Shown in pieces: positions 32,066 through 44,912 of a DNA stretch of 64,000 nt; positions within the stretch are counted from its first letter, which is position 1; each line of letters opens with the position of its first letter. The DNA comes from Ctenosaura bakeri (Eukaryota > Chordata > Lepidosauria > Squamata > Iguanidae). The stretch covers positions 1 through 64,000 of the forward strand of contig CAOLHI010002126.1 of assembly GCA_948474755.1 (NCBI GenBank), read 5' to 3'. The notes under the pieces are model-generated. The model was given only the letters and a program-made list of their open reading frames with translations. It ran no database searches and was not told where the DNA came from. The position numbers were made by a program, and so were the translations under genes.

Positions 32066-32643
32066 AATGCTTTGAAAGGTGTTCCATTGTGATATGTATA
32101 CAAATATTTCAAAACAACTACCAATGTGATCTGGCAGATCTGTGTTTCCATCTTAACACCATCTCACATATTTTATTTCTACGTCTCTCCATTATACATC
32201 CTTCCTGCACCCCCACCTAGCCAGTAACTGATGCTTTGACTCCTTGCTCTGGATTACATTATAATATATATAATGGAATGGAAGGTCAATAAATACAAGT
32301 AAATAAATTTCATGTGAAGTATATGCTTACTTAGGTGTTAGATGCTTTTAACTTATGTCTGAGTAAATGGTTCAAAGAAAACTGGGACAAGTGAACCTGG
32401 AATTAGTCCTTCTGAAAGGACTTACTTTATTACTTTAAACCACTTACCAGAAATCTATAATCTGCAGCAAACATCTGTCTAGTATACTAAGATTTCATAT
32501 GTCTTCTCAGTTCTTCCTTTCCTTCTCATAATAACCATTCATCTCCCAAGAAACGTTGGGAAAACAAATATTGTTCCTACTGTTATTCTGCCTTTTCTCT
32601 AGTTCAGAAATTGAGGTGAGTTTTAAAAGTTAAAACAGACAGA

Positions 32644-32680
<37 letters not shown>

Positions 32681-33177
32681 ATGTCAAGTCTATACAGTCA
32701 TGTCAAGTCTAAACAGCAGTGTCCATGACATCTTAAATATGACTAATATTACTATGGTATTATGGCAAAACCTAGAAATACAGTTTTGTAGCCAGATGTG
32801 GCACCTGGAAAAGTTGTCATGTATTGGCCTGACAGTTTACACACCTAACAAATCCAATAAGAACTCATGACAGTAGCCATAATGTTGCAACTGTGTAGGC
32901 CGTGAATGTGTGAACTGGTACCTCTATGGAGGGGCCTATGCTTTTGGCAACAGTTTGAGGGGTTGTAGTGGATATAAATTGTGACATCTATATAGGCTTT
33001 AGATAGAAATTCTGATTTATATCACTGGCACTTCTATATGGCTGCCTAAACTAGACCTGTGAAATGGACTGGCTGAACTTTCAGCAATATAGCAGTAAGA
33101 AATTTCTCTTTAACTTTTCTTTGTAAGGTAAATTTTCTGTGAAAGTGTCATCTAGTGTTTTTCTTCTTCAGAATGTG
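32066..33177. other. Unassigned sequence with AT microsatellite
   Basis: An (AT)n tract lies at 32649-32677 and is followed by two 19-bp units starting AGTCATGTCAAGTCTA (32677-32695 and 32696-32714). A weak MIR-like stretch (TGTTCCTACTGTTATTCTGC) is at about 32530-32620. No gene. Confidence 0.5.
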
Positions 33178-33417
33178 GGTGCATCCACAGTGCACAATGA
33201 TAGCATTTTGATTCCACTGTAAGTGCCATGGCTCCATTCTTTGGAATTCTGGGGTGTATGGTCTGGAAAAAGATCTAGTGCACTCTCATGAACTATATAG
33301 CTGTCTGGCAGAGAATTCTGAGTATTTCACAAAACTGCAGATTCTAGGATTCTATAAGATGGAGCTAGGACAATTAAAATGGCAAGAAACTGTTATAATT
33401 GTGTAGCGTATATCCAC
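33178..33417. mobile_element. Palindromic MITE, GTGCATCCACAGTG type
   Basis: The left end GGGTGCATCCACAGTGCACA and the reverse complement of the right end, AGTGGATATACGCTACACAA, begin imperfect arms. These continue with a TTTTGATTCCACTGTAAGTG, CCATGGCTCCATTCTTTGGA block. The layout matches a family that is very common in iguanian lizards. No coding capacity. Confidence 0.65.
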
Positions 33418-33649
33418 TGTGAGCTAACCTTTCTGACTTCCAAACACGTCCCTGCCTTTTCAGCATACCTATAGATCTTACTCTTGTTCTAAATTCACTC
33501 AGTTACTCACAGATTGGTCACCATTCCCTATTTTTTATTTTTTTTATTTATTTTTTTAAAAAAGTATTCCTTATCCACTAATGAGATCACCTGCCATTAT
33601 GCCTAGTCCCATGTTTGACATCATTAGAAGCAGTATAATAGTGTGATCT

Positions 33650-33770
33650 AGAACCTTTGGCTTTCCAGATATTTTGGATTACATTTCCTCAGATCCCATA
33701 CAATTGGCTATGTTGGGCTGGTTTGATGTGAGCTGCAGGTCAAAACATATGGAGACCCAAAGATTCCCCA
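33650..33770. repeat. Palindromic repeat with TTTTGGATTACATTTCC arm
   Basis: CTTTCCAGATATTTTGGATT and the inverted GAGCTGCAGGTCAAAACATA enclose CAATTGGCTATGTTGGGCTG. It is the same group as at 23.1, 44.5, 56.8 and 59.4 kb. Confidence 0.5.
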
Positions 33771-36323
33771 TACTTTTATACAGGATGAAGTACTGAGCTT
33801 GAACAGAGCCTTCCAACTAAGAGGGGAATAAAGGCTACCAAAGCTTGTAATGTCATACTATGTTCCTTCCCCTCTCTAAACTCTGATACAACTTATTGAT
33901 GCCCTGACATCACTGCATTTTATCTTTCCTGTACCTCGTAAGCCTTAATCAGCCATCACTGTGGTAGACAGAACTCAATCTAATAATATCAACATATTGC
34001 TGTGGGGGGAATTAGCTAAGAATCCAAATGTTTACAGTATTGTTAGGGCCATTCCATCTATGTCCTAGTGCCACAGTAGTTGTTATCACTGTAAAAACTT
34101 AAGGAACATGAATCTGACCAGAGAAGATAACTATAATATATGAACACTGTTAGCTAAGTTCCAAACTGGTTATGCATAGAGAGATCTGAATTTTAATCTA
34201 TACTCAATTAGACTGATTGTAGTTAATTTTTTCTGAACTGAAGCAGAGAATGGAAATATCCTCACTGACTTTAATAAGGATGGTGGAAAGCTTTTATGTA
34301 TTACATGCAAGTATTTTAATTACAACCATGGTGGAAAGAAGTTAAATTATTGGGTAATGTTTTGGGATAAAGATGAATGGTGTTAGATGCTTTTTATTTA
34401 TTTTTTTGCTCTTACCCTTCATGCCTATTTATATTTTAAGAGGTTGTTCCTAAATTGTGAAATATTGGCATAATCCAAGCTGCTAGCAAGCATTATGTAA
34501 GAACAAACTGAGAACTTGCAAGGAGCAAGTTTGAACGGTACTGTTTTGACAAATAATGCATCGAAAAACAAGTTCGGCCAGGTTTGCTTTTCTAGTCACA
34601 ACACTGTTTTAAGTTTTCTGTACATTGACCTTTCAAACAAAGAAGTGCAATTTGTACTTTTGAAAAGAAATGTTTTGCACTGAAAATACAACGCTCAAGT
34701 TTATTTATTTAAAATAGTCACATGCAATGCTTCTCCTTCTTATCAAGGTATTTCGAGTTGTTAAAATCATACACATAAAAAACTAAAAACAACAATACAA
34801 TTGAATGGAAGACCAGAATCAGGGGAGCCACTTCATACTAATCTTTTAAAGAGAATAGAAACCTTTCCTAAGCAAAAGTGTTCTAGCCTGCCTCCTAAAA
34901 ACTAGCAAGCCCGAGCAGTGACTGCCTGGGGAGAAAGTTTCCATGATTTTGGATGACCAGAATGAAAGTTTGATTCTGAATGGAAACTGCTTCAGAATGT
35001 CTCCCTCCTGTTGCACTCAGATACTGCAGAAACATGAGGTCCATTCCATGGAAGTAGCCTATGTTTTGGCTCTTCTCTGCACTGGTGCTGCAATGGTTGT
35101 AGATTCAGCAGGCCTGTTGTGAGACACTGCAGTGCTGGCTCTTCAAGACTTCTCCAGGGCTTCTTATGTCAATCCAGGGACAAAAGAAGAAGGAACAATT
35201 TATGTCTTTGTCTCTTTTCCTGTGTGCATTTGAAATAGGACCATTCTCTAAGATGGCACTCACCTCAGCTCTAGACTTCTCAAATGCTTTGTTTGGTACT
35301 GAGACTGGCACACATCACTGGTATAAAATAAACTTTGTTGATGATTAATGGACACAGTAGAAATTTCATATCAGAGAAAGGCTGCATGATCTTCATTCAA
35401 CTGGAATACTGGAATACTTTCATGGCAGGAGGAATTGAGGTCTCCAAACAGTAGTTTCTGTCCAGGTGACAACTGGGCTGATTCAGGTTTTCTAGGCTTA
35501 TGCATGTCCTCCTCTGTCAAGTGGAACAAAGCATATAATTGCAAGTAATAAGTTTTGTAGTAGAAGTCTAAACAAAAGCTCCTATTCCTTAAGAACTATG
35601 GTCATAGAAAAAAATAAAGAGAGCTGATGTAAAATTACCTTGATGTAACCTTTCCTAGTTAGGCCAAAAGAGTACCATAAGAAAGCAAGTGCACAGTTCA
35701 TCTTCTTATCTTCTAAAAGGCTCAGTGAAGATTAATGATGACACCAGCTTTAGCAAGTACAAAACAACCCCTTCCGTGCCATTGTACAGCTGTAAAATGT
35801 TACTGTGTGATGCTGGCCATATACTCCAGAAACCACAGTGGCCATACTGTGTGCACTACAGGCATTGGCTAAGGTGAGATTAGCACCCAGCAGAGGAATA
35901 TGAACCAACTTTCATCCTCTTTCACAGAGTTCAGGGTTCTGAGCATATAACCAATGTGGAACTGCAGGCAGCCCTGATACAGAGTCCAGACTTGTTTCTG
36001 AGTAAGGATTGGTTTGTAGAGGTAAATTTCTAAGTGTTCTATAAAGGGGAGAAAAACACTTTTGAAATGATCTGTCAAGATTCCAGTTATTTACCTGTAT
36101 AATAGTCCTGTGGAGAGGTTATTTTATACTTCTTGAAATATTCTTTGTTGAGGTCAAGATCTGAGACTGCAGACCAAGCGTATGATATTATATTATGTTA
36201 TGGATAGCTTTTACATTGTTATCCATTGTAGAAGGATATAAAAACTATCCATAATATACTACCCTCAACAATAAAATGATGACAGTATCAGATTCATTAT
36301 CACTGTTATTCTAAGGCATAACC
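33771..36323. other. Unassigned sequence; contains a candidate conserved element
   Basis: No gene or clear repeat was seen. The part at about 34440-34720 has no repeat signature and a balanced, motif-rich composition (GCTGCTAGCAAGCATTATG, TGACCTTTCAAACAAAG), so it is a candidate conserved element. Confidence 0.3.
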
Positions 36324-36346
36324 TCCCCCCCCTTTTTTTTTTTTTT
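36324..36346. repeat. C/T homopolymer tract
   Basis: Eight C residues are followed by fourteen T residues, a polypyrimidine run. Confidence 0.95.
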
Positions 36347-36459
36347 GCTGTGGTAGCATGACTCCAGGTAAGGATACAAGTCTAATTTGACTCCTGACAT
36401 TTAGAGCATTATTTTATAGCTCAGTTTGAAACTCCAGAAGGCCTGTTTTGCTTTAGCCC

Positions 36460-36460
36460 T

Positions 36461-36491
<31 letters not shown>

Positions 36492-36495
36492 TTTT
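36460..36495. repeat. TTTA tetranucleotide microsatellite
   Basis: About nine perfect TTTA units. The open frame at 36426-36650 runs through it and is not a gene. Confidence 0.97.
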
Positions 36496-37059
36496 CAAAG
36501 ACAATGGCAAGAACGAAATACTATAAACTATACACTCGGCATCTGACTACAGCCAAGAAACAAAGTGGGATCAATAGCTACAGCTTTACATCAATATCTC
36601 AATTTCTGTCAAGACATCAGCCACAAGAAGCTTATTGTGCAAGGCACTGAAAATATGCTTTCCAAATGCACTATTGACAAAAAAGCAGGGCATAATAAGA
36701 AATTAAATGAAGCTGAATAAACACTCGCACAGAATGGCAGACATTAGCTTGAAACAATAACCCAGAAGAGATGAAGACATTTCAGCACAAGACCTTTGTT
36801 TTTCTGGGATGCGCTATTATTTGGGGCAGTTAGTGCACAATGCAGCATGAGAGACAAAGCTATTCCAACTGGTCAAGGCTTGGATGAAGCACCTTTTTGG
36901 TACACCAGTAACAGCTGTGCAATAAGACTTCTAAAAATGATGCACTGATTGAAAGATTAAACCAAGGCCAGAGTTCTGTTGGTTAGTTTCAGTTAGAGGA
37001 GACCCATTAACTCACTTGTAAAATAGTTGAGCCAACATATCTGCAATGGCTTCAACAGC
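36496..37059. other. Unassigned sequence
   Basis: No gene or repeat was recognised. The sequence looks single-copy. Confidence 0.4.
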
Positions 37060-37312
37060 TAAACTGAGGCTATCATACTTTGGACATCTTTTGAGACGAC
37101 ATGACTCACTGAAAAAGGCGATAAAGTTGGGAAAAATAAAAAGCAGTAGGATAAGAGGAAGACCACTTTGCAGATAGATTGATTCAATCAGGAAAGCAAC
37201 AGCTCTGAGTTTGCAAGACCCAAGCAGGGCTGTTGATGGCCAGGGCTCATGGACAGCTTTCATTCATAGGGTCTCTGTAAGTTGAAAATGATTTGACGGC
37301 AAATAACAACAG
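37060..37312 (+). mobile_element. BovB LINE, end of ORF2 and 3' tail
   Basis: CTGAGGCTATCATACTTTGG gives LRLSYFG in translation, the conserved C-terminal block of RTE ORF2 proteins. AAGAGGAAGACCACTTTGCA and GATTGATTCAATCAGG follow, and then the tail TCATTCATAGGGTCTCTGTA and GACGGCAAATAACAACA. The frame is broken. The element is 5'-truncated. Confidence 0.88.
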
Positions 37313-37581
37313 TCAATCAAAAAAAACAAATCCATGGAACTGGTATAACAATATTTCACCATTATCATCACTGCAGTCATCAAAGGCAGAAGAGGACCTA
37401 TGGAAAATAAAAATGTTTGTGATTGATGATGTTGGTCATGCAGATGATTAGTATTTATTCATTATTTATATCATCTCTGGAGGAGCAGTAGGCATGGTGT
37501 TTTACAGTGTGACAACAGAAAGGAAGGTCCTTGCCCTATCAATCTTAAATTCTAATATTTGACACAGAAGGTTGCCACTTA

Positions 37582-37968
37582 GACCCTTACCTCAATTTGG
37601 TGCAATCCTGGCACTGGGATGCATTGCTGCTGGTCCGCGACATGTGCCCACTGCACAATGTCATTGTGATGCCACTGCTGTTGCATCCTCAGCTGTCGTG
37701 ATAGCACAGTGAATCATTAGCCTCCCTTCACGCAAGGTTGCGGGTACGCAGAAAGGGCAGAAGCACTATCAAGTGCTTCCTTCCTCATTAGAGTTGAGGA
37801 AGAGGCCGGCTATACTGTGGGAGGAAGCAGCATGTCCTGAACATTACCCATCTGCCAGCAGCCAACCAGTGCAGTGGGGAGTGTTCTGGTCCCGAATCAA
37901 TCCTGGCAATGGCATTGGCAGGATTGTGATGTGACAATGTGGGATTGCAGTGTGGTGTGGTAAGGGTC
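37582..37968. mobile_element. 387-bp MITE with TTA target duplication (PIF/Harbinger-like)
   Basis: The termini GACCCTTACC and GGTAAGGGTC are perfect 10-bp inverted repeats, with looser pairing beyond (CTCAATTTGGTGCAATCC against ACACCACACTGCAATCCC). Both ends are flanked by TTA (37579-37581 and 37969-37971), the 3-bp duplication of PIF/Harbinger transposons. The body is GC-richer than its flanks and encodes nothing. Confidence 0.8.
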
Positions 37969-37971
37969 TTA

Positions 37972-40754
37972 GAAACAAATCCAGCTCCGGACCATCAAGG
38001 GTCTTCATATTGTGCATGAAGATTCCTGAAGCACATTTCTACCCTCTGATCTAAGACGGTGGTGTGGGGGGAAGGGGAAGGTGTCCCTTTAGGAATGCTT
38101 GCTCCTTCCTTTCAGCTTTTCCTTGCATTTGCCGCCATCACCGCCACCACCACTACCACCATTTCTTTCTCTCTGCCTGCCTGCCTGCCACAATGATTAT
38201 TGACATTTCTCCCAAAGTTGTGGCAAGAAGTATATTAAAACAACAAAATAATAAACCTGATCTCTCTCTCTTAGTCCTTTGTTATTCTTCCTTACTCCTT
38301 TTACACATAATGGAATGATGGGGAGAGAGGGATCACTCTTGTCAGGAGTACGAATTGATTGCTTGAAGATGACTTCTGAAATCAGGCTGAAGGCTCCAAG
38401 CCCTACACCAATGTAGAGAAACCTGCTCCTTTAGCAAGGGGAAGGGCAAACAGCAGCTATAAAATGGTAACAGATGTTGGGATTCTGTTAAGTTTATACA
38501 CTAGTGGAAATGTCATTACAGGAAGCCCCTGCCTTTTGATGCCCTATTATCTGATGACTCCTTCTTTCAACACTTCCAAATTAAGGACAAGTTTCATCAA
38601 TTCAGCAGGGCTTCTGGTCTTTCATCAGTTCCCCTTGCCTACAGAGGCCCACTTGAGACTTCTTGCATGTATGCACCACTTGCAAAGTAAGCTGGGGTGG
38701 GTTGGGGAAGGCACTAAGAGACTTTGCAAGCAGCACACATATAGCTGGTCCCAAGTTAACCTCCCTAAGTCCTTCATGCTCCTTACTGTATAGTGCATGG
38801 CTTCTGCTTCTCAACCAATTCTGTTTGGTGACACTGCTCCAGTGTTTGATAACCTAACCTGTCAGATAAGTGGGGGAAGCCTGTTTGCAAGCAGTGTGAT
38901 TTTCTAGGAGGTTATGCAACAGCAGCATCCTATTCAGGATTACACAAACTTTGTGATACTCAAGTAAACCATTGCAGGAGCGCTGCCTAAGAAATTCCAT
39001 AAGTGCAATCATTAGCAATGGAGGTAGGAATGCATTGGGAATGCACATAGCCACACCATCCATTTGTGTGATCAGTTGTGCAATGGTGTGATCCAGCTAC
39101 TACAGCATAGCTATGCTGGCATAAAGATATGCTATGTAACTGACAAATGGGATCTTGAAGAGACACATAGCCCCATAGAGGGGTTACTACTGCACAGAAA
39201 TCCTTCTCAACAGCTGAGGGAAATGAACAAGCCATTGTTTGTTTGACAAATGTTCACTTTCTGTGTTACCATGGTTGTCTAAATTCATGTCTTATCCAGT
39301 GAATAAAATGGCAGGTGAATGGCTTAATTTTTAAAATTATGAGAGAATAAATACAAACAATAGTACCTTTTTGTTGACTATCTTCCTATCCTTGAACTAG
39401 AAGAGCTGTATAAATCATCATACCTTGACTATAGGCATTTGGGGGAAAATGTATCTTTGGGTTCACTGTTAGCATCTGAGAAAATAAGTATACAAACTTT
39501 GATCTGGAAGAAAATGGTGATATTTTTACAGTACGTGAACCCAACCATTTGATTTATAGTTCAATCTGTTAATGCACTCTGCTATTAGGCCACCTGGCAG
39601 TTTTATGCATTGTGAATTTAAAGAGGAGCTCAACGTAACATAAGCTTTACAAGCCGGGGAAATATTATTGAAATGAAACATGAATGAGAACCATTTAAAC
39701 AATAAAATAATGTGTGCAGACAATATATTCTTTCATTTTTGTACAAATATGAGGGACAGAGTTTTATATGCTGAACTTTGATGAGATTTTTAGAAGACTG
39801 GAAGATGAAACTTACTTTTTTAAACCCAGTAATCCTGCAAAGGGAAATTGAAAACACAAGCACAAACAATGTCTCTGATAGCTATGGTGGAAGGCTATCT
39901 CTCCCTTCCCCTCTTGCTCTAATTTCCATAATACATTCTGGCTAGCATCCTGTTAGTGGCAAAAGCACATGTAAGTTTCCTTTCTGCCTAGGTATATCTG
40001 TTTTAGGGGGAATGCAGAGGCTGGTATTCCCTTTGTCTTTCCATGGTACCCAAAGCCCACTTTTGGACTTACTTTACAGCCTCTGAAATCCCCTGGCCAG
40101 CCATTCCATGCCTGTCCCTATAGCCATATGCAAAATTATGACAGCAGCGATGAGACCTGCTGCTGTAATCATGTCTGGTTGCAGGGATGTAACTAGATGC
40201 TTCTCCAATTCTGTGAACTCCCCACAAAGCATGGGATGGCCATGGGGGGAGGGGCTCAATGGTTATAAGTTCAGACGGATGGCATATGGTACAGCTGAAC
40301 TTAGGTCCATATATGCAGCTACTGTGCTATTCTGAGTCATACAGGACTGCACCCTTTGCTTATCAATTGTTATCTGATTCGTATTTTGCTGATGAAGAAA
40401 TGGGAGCCACTCCTCAGTCTTGAACTTAAGAAGTACCTTTGAGGTGTTCTCTTGCCTGCAAGGTTTTGATTCCTAGCTCCTAAAAATGTTGCATCCAGTG
40501 ACTATATTGCTAATATGCCTTGGTGGTGAAAAAAAAATACTTCTCTTGTTTTGAGATTTTTTATATTTAGTCCAGTTTTTTTAAAAAAATGTATACTTTG
40601 GCCACTTCAAGTAAAAGTGTGATATAAATTTGGAGAAACAGGGATTAAAACATAGCTAAGACGGAGCAATAGAACCTGGTTCACTGGGTTGCCTGGATGT
40701 GTCTGAGGCCAATAAAGCAATATCTTGTATGTATAAGGAATGGGGATATTAAGA
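37972..40754. other. Unassigned sequence; CCACCA/CTGC tract and candidate conserved element
   Basis: A simple tract of ACC and CTGC repeats lies at 38135-38190. The part 39530-39870 has no repeat signs and looks single-copy, with TTTATAGTTCAATCTGTTAA and CATTTAAACAATAAAATAAT. Frames of up to 109 codons (38464-38793) show no domain. Confidence 0.35.
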
Positions 40755-40898
40755 ACTGGGGCCTTTTCAGAAGAGTATGAAAAAGTTACTTTTGGAGAAT
40801 CATAATTTCTAGGATCTGCCAGACAGTATGTTCTATGGCTATGTTGACTGGTGTTTCTGGGGGTTGCAGTTCCCCCCAAAATAGCTTCTTTAAGTCCT
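40755..40898. repeat. Palindromic repeat fragment
   Basis: GAAAAAGTTACTTTTGGAGA on the left and GGGTTGCAGTTCCCCCCAAA on the right are the two arms of the AAGTTACTTTTTGGACTACA-type foldback also seen at 50.8 kb. Confidence 0.4.
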
Positions 40899-41825
40899 GC
40901 TTTTCAGTTATACCATCTTATTTTTGAAATTTCCTTTTCAGAGATCCTTATCTGACTCAGTATGGGTATTTTTTCTGTGGCGTGTGGTCTTTAACTGCTC
41001 TCTGCTCTTCTTTGTTGATTATTTACAGTTTTTACCTGCAAACTGTTCTTAGACCTAGGCCTCAAGGGCCGTCTAGAAATTCCATTAATTAATTAATTGA
41101 AATAAATAAATAAATTACTAGCAGTGATATTTATTTCATTTATGAGCTGCTGCACAGCCATAGTTATCAGGGCAACACACATGAGAAAACAACACAGTAA
41201 AATCAGTAATAAAACCAATAAACACTCACTTAAAAAACACACACTGAAAGCAACAGAAAAATAGCATATTAAGAAGCACTGCAAAGAAAGACATTTTTTA
41301 AATATAGCTTTGTAGAGATATCATGAGGAGCAAACAAATAGCAAGGCAAGAACTATTGTTCATATTCAAGCCTTGTGAAAATAAAAATCTCTCTTATGCT
41401 GTCAAGTCAGCAAAGTTGTTAGTGTTGGTGCCAGGTGGATCTGTTCAGGGCAGGAGTACTCTTGGGGTCTCGTGCACCCCTCCAGGCTGTTTATGTAACC
41501 CTCAATCTCCTTACCCCCCCCAACTCCCCAGGCTGCCCTATTTCTGGCCCAAAATTGGTGAACTGCCTCTTCTGGAGTCTTCTAGAAATGGCAACTCATC
41601 TTTTAGATGGGCTGCAGATCCTCCCTTCCCTTGCACTGTTTAACTGTTTCAAGACAATTAATAGACATCTGGCAACTTCTGCCCATTTTTGGCATGAGGC
41701 CCCTGGGGGTTGTTGGAACAAAAAAAAATGGACTCTGGATCTGCCATAATTTCCTGTCCCTGCTCTGGAGGAGGCACCACAGAAAAGATCTGCGCTTGAA
41801 TTGGAACAGGTTGTGATCTTAGAGC
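40899..41825. other. Unassigned sequence
   Basis: A TTAA/ATAA tract lies at 41083-41115. Overlapping frames on both strands at 41323-41988 (up to 130 codons) show no domain and sit in a C-rich region. No gene is called. Confidence 0.4.
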
Positions 41826-42007
41826 TGCATTTCTTAGGATATTTTATGTGGGGACCAGCAGGGCTTTTTATCCCTATGTGCAGGGTAACATCACGTCTTT
41901 GTGCCCATTGAGTACAACTGTTTCTTTTTTTCACTGGAAACTTATTGGAAATTGGTAACCAAAAGCTCATGGACCAGTAGCAGTCCATGACCCATCATGG
42001 GAGTAGC
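41826..42007. mobile_element. hAT-like non-autonomous element, diverged relative of 62380-62558
   Basis: It shares TGGGGACCAGCAGGGCTTTT, then GCCCATTGAGTACAAC and CATGGACCA in the same order as the better preserved copy at 62.4 kb. Terminal repeats and target duplication are not clear here. Confidence 0.5.
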
Positions 42008-44507
42008 ACCAACTTAGGCAATGTAACTTTGGAGCTAAGAGGCATCCTAGCACTCTGCCTTCCTCCTATAGTATTGAATGCAAAAAGGACTTGATAGGTT
42101 ATTAGCTAATTGTATTGAACTGCTAATCTTTTCTTTTGGAAGTTTATTGCATATCCTGCCCTTCTTCTAAAGTGCTCAGGAGACCAAGCAAAGATCTTGT
42201 GGAAAGCGCACTTCTCCCCTGGTACATAGCCACAACTTCAGGTTTTTGAATGGGAAATGGGTGCCCAAGTTTGGATAGCATGAAGTAAAGATAATGCAAC
42301 CAGTGGAGAGTAGTTTCTGAACAGCAGTCTTTTGAATGGGCATCTCCTGGCACAGAAGGCTAGAAGACACACTAAGCAGAAAGAAGACCTGGAGAACCTT
42401 TTTCTAAGCAGTTGTTGGAAGCCACATAGGAGTGTTTTATCTTTGTCAGGGCACCTCCAGAAGTAATAAAAGTCTCTGGAAGCATTGAAACTATCCAATT
42501 CTTTTTTGTTTTGATTGTATCTTCTCATTCACAAGTTGTCTCCATGTTTTCTTGTCCCTCACTTGCATCCTTCCCCTTTCCCCTCCCGCCAATCATATAT
42601 CACACAGTCTCATGCAACATTTCAGAATTTTATTTTTACCAATGTCCACTGAGCACTTTTTATTCAGAAGTCAAAGTGCTAAAATGCTTGAAATGCATGA
42701 AGCATTAGGATAATTTTGTTTTAGTGCTAGCATTCCTCTTTCCCTCACTTGATCTCTCTTGAACCTATGTCTTGGAAACAACAGCTGTGCTTACTTGATG
42801 GTGGCCATGTTAGCTCTTTCTCAGAATGCAGAAACACAAAAGGCAAGCATAGATACATTTCATTTAAGGAGCTCACAGGAAATATTTTGGGATGAAGTAA
42901 ACTTCACATGAATCTCCTAAATAAAACTGGGAAGAACAGGTACAAAACCAGGGACTTCCCATGGGGTTTTTAAAGATCCTACTAGTGACAGTCTTAAATT
43001 AGGATAGAACAGAACCAGTAAACTTCCTATATGACCCAATACAGCCAGATTAAATGTGAGCTAGTGACTAAACCTGGAATGAGACTACTCATGCAGGCTG
43101 TAACTACATCCTGGCTGCTGCTTGCAATTTGGTATCACTCTGTTGCAGTCCTAATTAAGCCTCATTACATGGAAACGGTTTAAACACAAGTTGGGTTGAT
43201 TTCTGTAGCTGCAGATGTACCATATGGCATTGCAAGAAGTGAGCTTCAGAGCTTGTAGTCCGCTGAAGGTTTCAAAGAAATACAAAAACAAACAGTATAA
43301 CTACAAAACTATGATATGATACTGGGGTTTATCATATGGTCTTGCTGAAAAATAGTGAGGAATTTTGTGAACAGCTGTACTTATCTCAAAGCTTTCTTTT
43401 CTGCAGGAGTTTTGGGTGTAATATAACCAAAGGTATTTGTGCACCTTTTTTAATTGCAGTCCTGCAAATGCTAAAATTTAAAAAGAAAAAAAGAAAAAAA
43501 AACTTTTGATGAAGCTTTCCAAATTTTGTGGTAAGAAAAGGCAAATTCTGCAAGGTGTGCAGAATTTCATGAAAGGAGGGAAATGTTTCTTATCCACAGC
43601 ATACTATTGTGAACTAATTCACTCTAGCATACTATTTCTCTTTAGAGTTCTGCCCACAGACCTCCGTTTGACCTTTTGATTACTTCCTGTTCTAGGCTGT
43701 GGCCTCCTATCAGTAAAGGCTATTAGTTAGTGATGTGTATGATAATAAATTACCATGCTCTTGCCTTCAAAAATATTACAATATTATGGTCTGCTTAATG
43801 CTAATAATCCTCCTGCTATTCCATGTTTGCTGGCCACTCATCTCAGGCTCTCAGAGGTGTGACATTCTGCCAAGATCCTGAGTAATCTGTAGCAAATCAA
43901 CAATTTCCATATCATCGGCAAGAGAAAGCATTTGAGACTTGTTGAACCCTGGTTATTATAGGCTTGAACAACTCCTGATATAGAAGAAAGATATGCATGA
44001 TTATGCAGGCAAGTGCGAGTGAGGCTAACTCCCGCATACTGCAAATCTAATTGACAATTTTGTTGCCCTTCTCTGGCTATTTAGGAGAAGTAGTGAGGTC
44101 AATGGTAATGACGCATCTCATGGTCAGAAAGAAAAAGAGAAGGAAGAAAAGCAACTCACCTGCTTGGTCTTAAGTTTTTTGAGAGTAAAAGGAGATGAGA
44201 AAAATTTATTGAATAATAAAGGGTAAAAATAATGCTTATAAAAGGAGACAGACTATTGTGCAGCTGTGAACTGCTGTAGGTAGAAAAGTTCTGCTTTCTG
44301 GAGAAGAGCACTGTGTGGGAGACTGAATAAGGTTGTGCTTGTTTTATATACTGTATCCATTTTCATCAGAACCTGAAAGGGAAAAGCATCTTTTTTCATC
44401 TTCCAGTTTATTCTCTTTCTTCAACACCTTTATTGCAAGAATAATACCTTTATTTATTTCCTCTGAGCTGCTTCATTTCCAGGCATTCTTAGATCAGATA
44501 TGGGGTA
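42008..44507. other. Unassigned sequence
   Basis: No gene, RNA or recognised transposon was seen in this 2.5-kb stretch. A-rich runs occur at 43480-43502. Confidence 0.4.
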
Positions 44508-44620
44508 TCTTTGGGCTTACTAAATATTTTTGGATCTCCAGTTTTCTGCCAGCATGGCCAATGATCAGGGATAGTGAGACTTGTAGCTGAAAACATCTGG
44601 AGTGTTCCTGATGCCTGCAT
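44508..44620. repeat. Palindromic repeat, GCCAGCATGGCCAATGATCA type
   Basis: The core GCCAGCATGGCCAATGATCA, GGGATAGTGAGACTTGTAGC followed by AAAACATCTGGAG is the right half of the foldback family seen at 56.8 kb. Confidence 0.55.
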
Positions 44621-44881
44621 CATATAATAGGGCCTGTAAAAAATTCAAACAAAACAAAGCACAAAGCACAACAAAAAATTAACCCTCCAGATGTGTGGTT
44701 GATTCAGTTTTCTGTGACTGGTGCACAACTACAGTGCCCTGAATTGCCCATGCTTTTTCCTTATGTTTAGAAGAACCAAAGTGATTTTAAAAATGAGAAG
44801 CATTTTAAAAATCTGTTAAAATTCATGGTGGATTTTCTTTTCAGTTATTGCTTAGTTAACCCCGTAATGGACCTTGCAAAA

Positions 44882-44912
44882 ATTCATTCTCTCCAATGAA
44901 GAGAGAATGAAT
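44882..44912. repeat. Perfect 12-bp hairpin
   Basis: ATTCATTCTCTC at 44882-44893 is exactly complementary to 44901-44912, with a 7-nt loop. There is no T-run terminator or gene context. Confidence 0.9.

Noticed and set aside
41596..41988. 130-codon minus-strand frame overlapping plus-strand frames of 69-106 codons
   Set aside because: No domain, open on both strands in C-rich sequence, and its upstream half lies in a hAT-like element.
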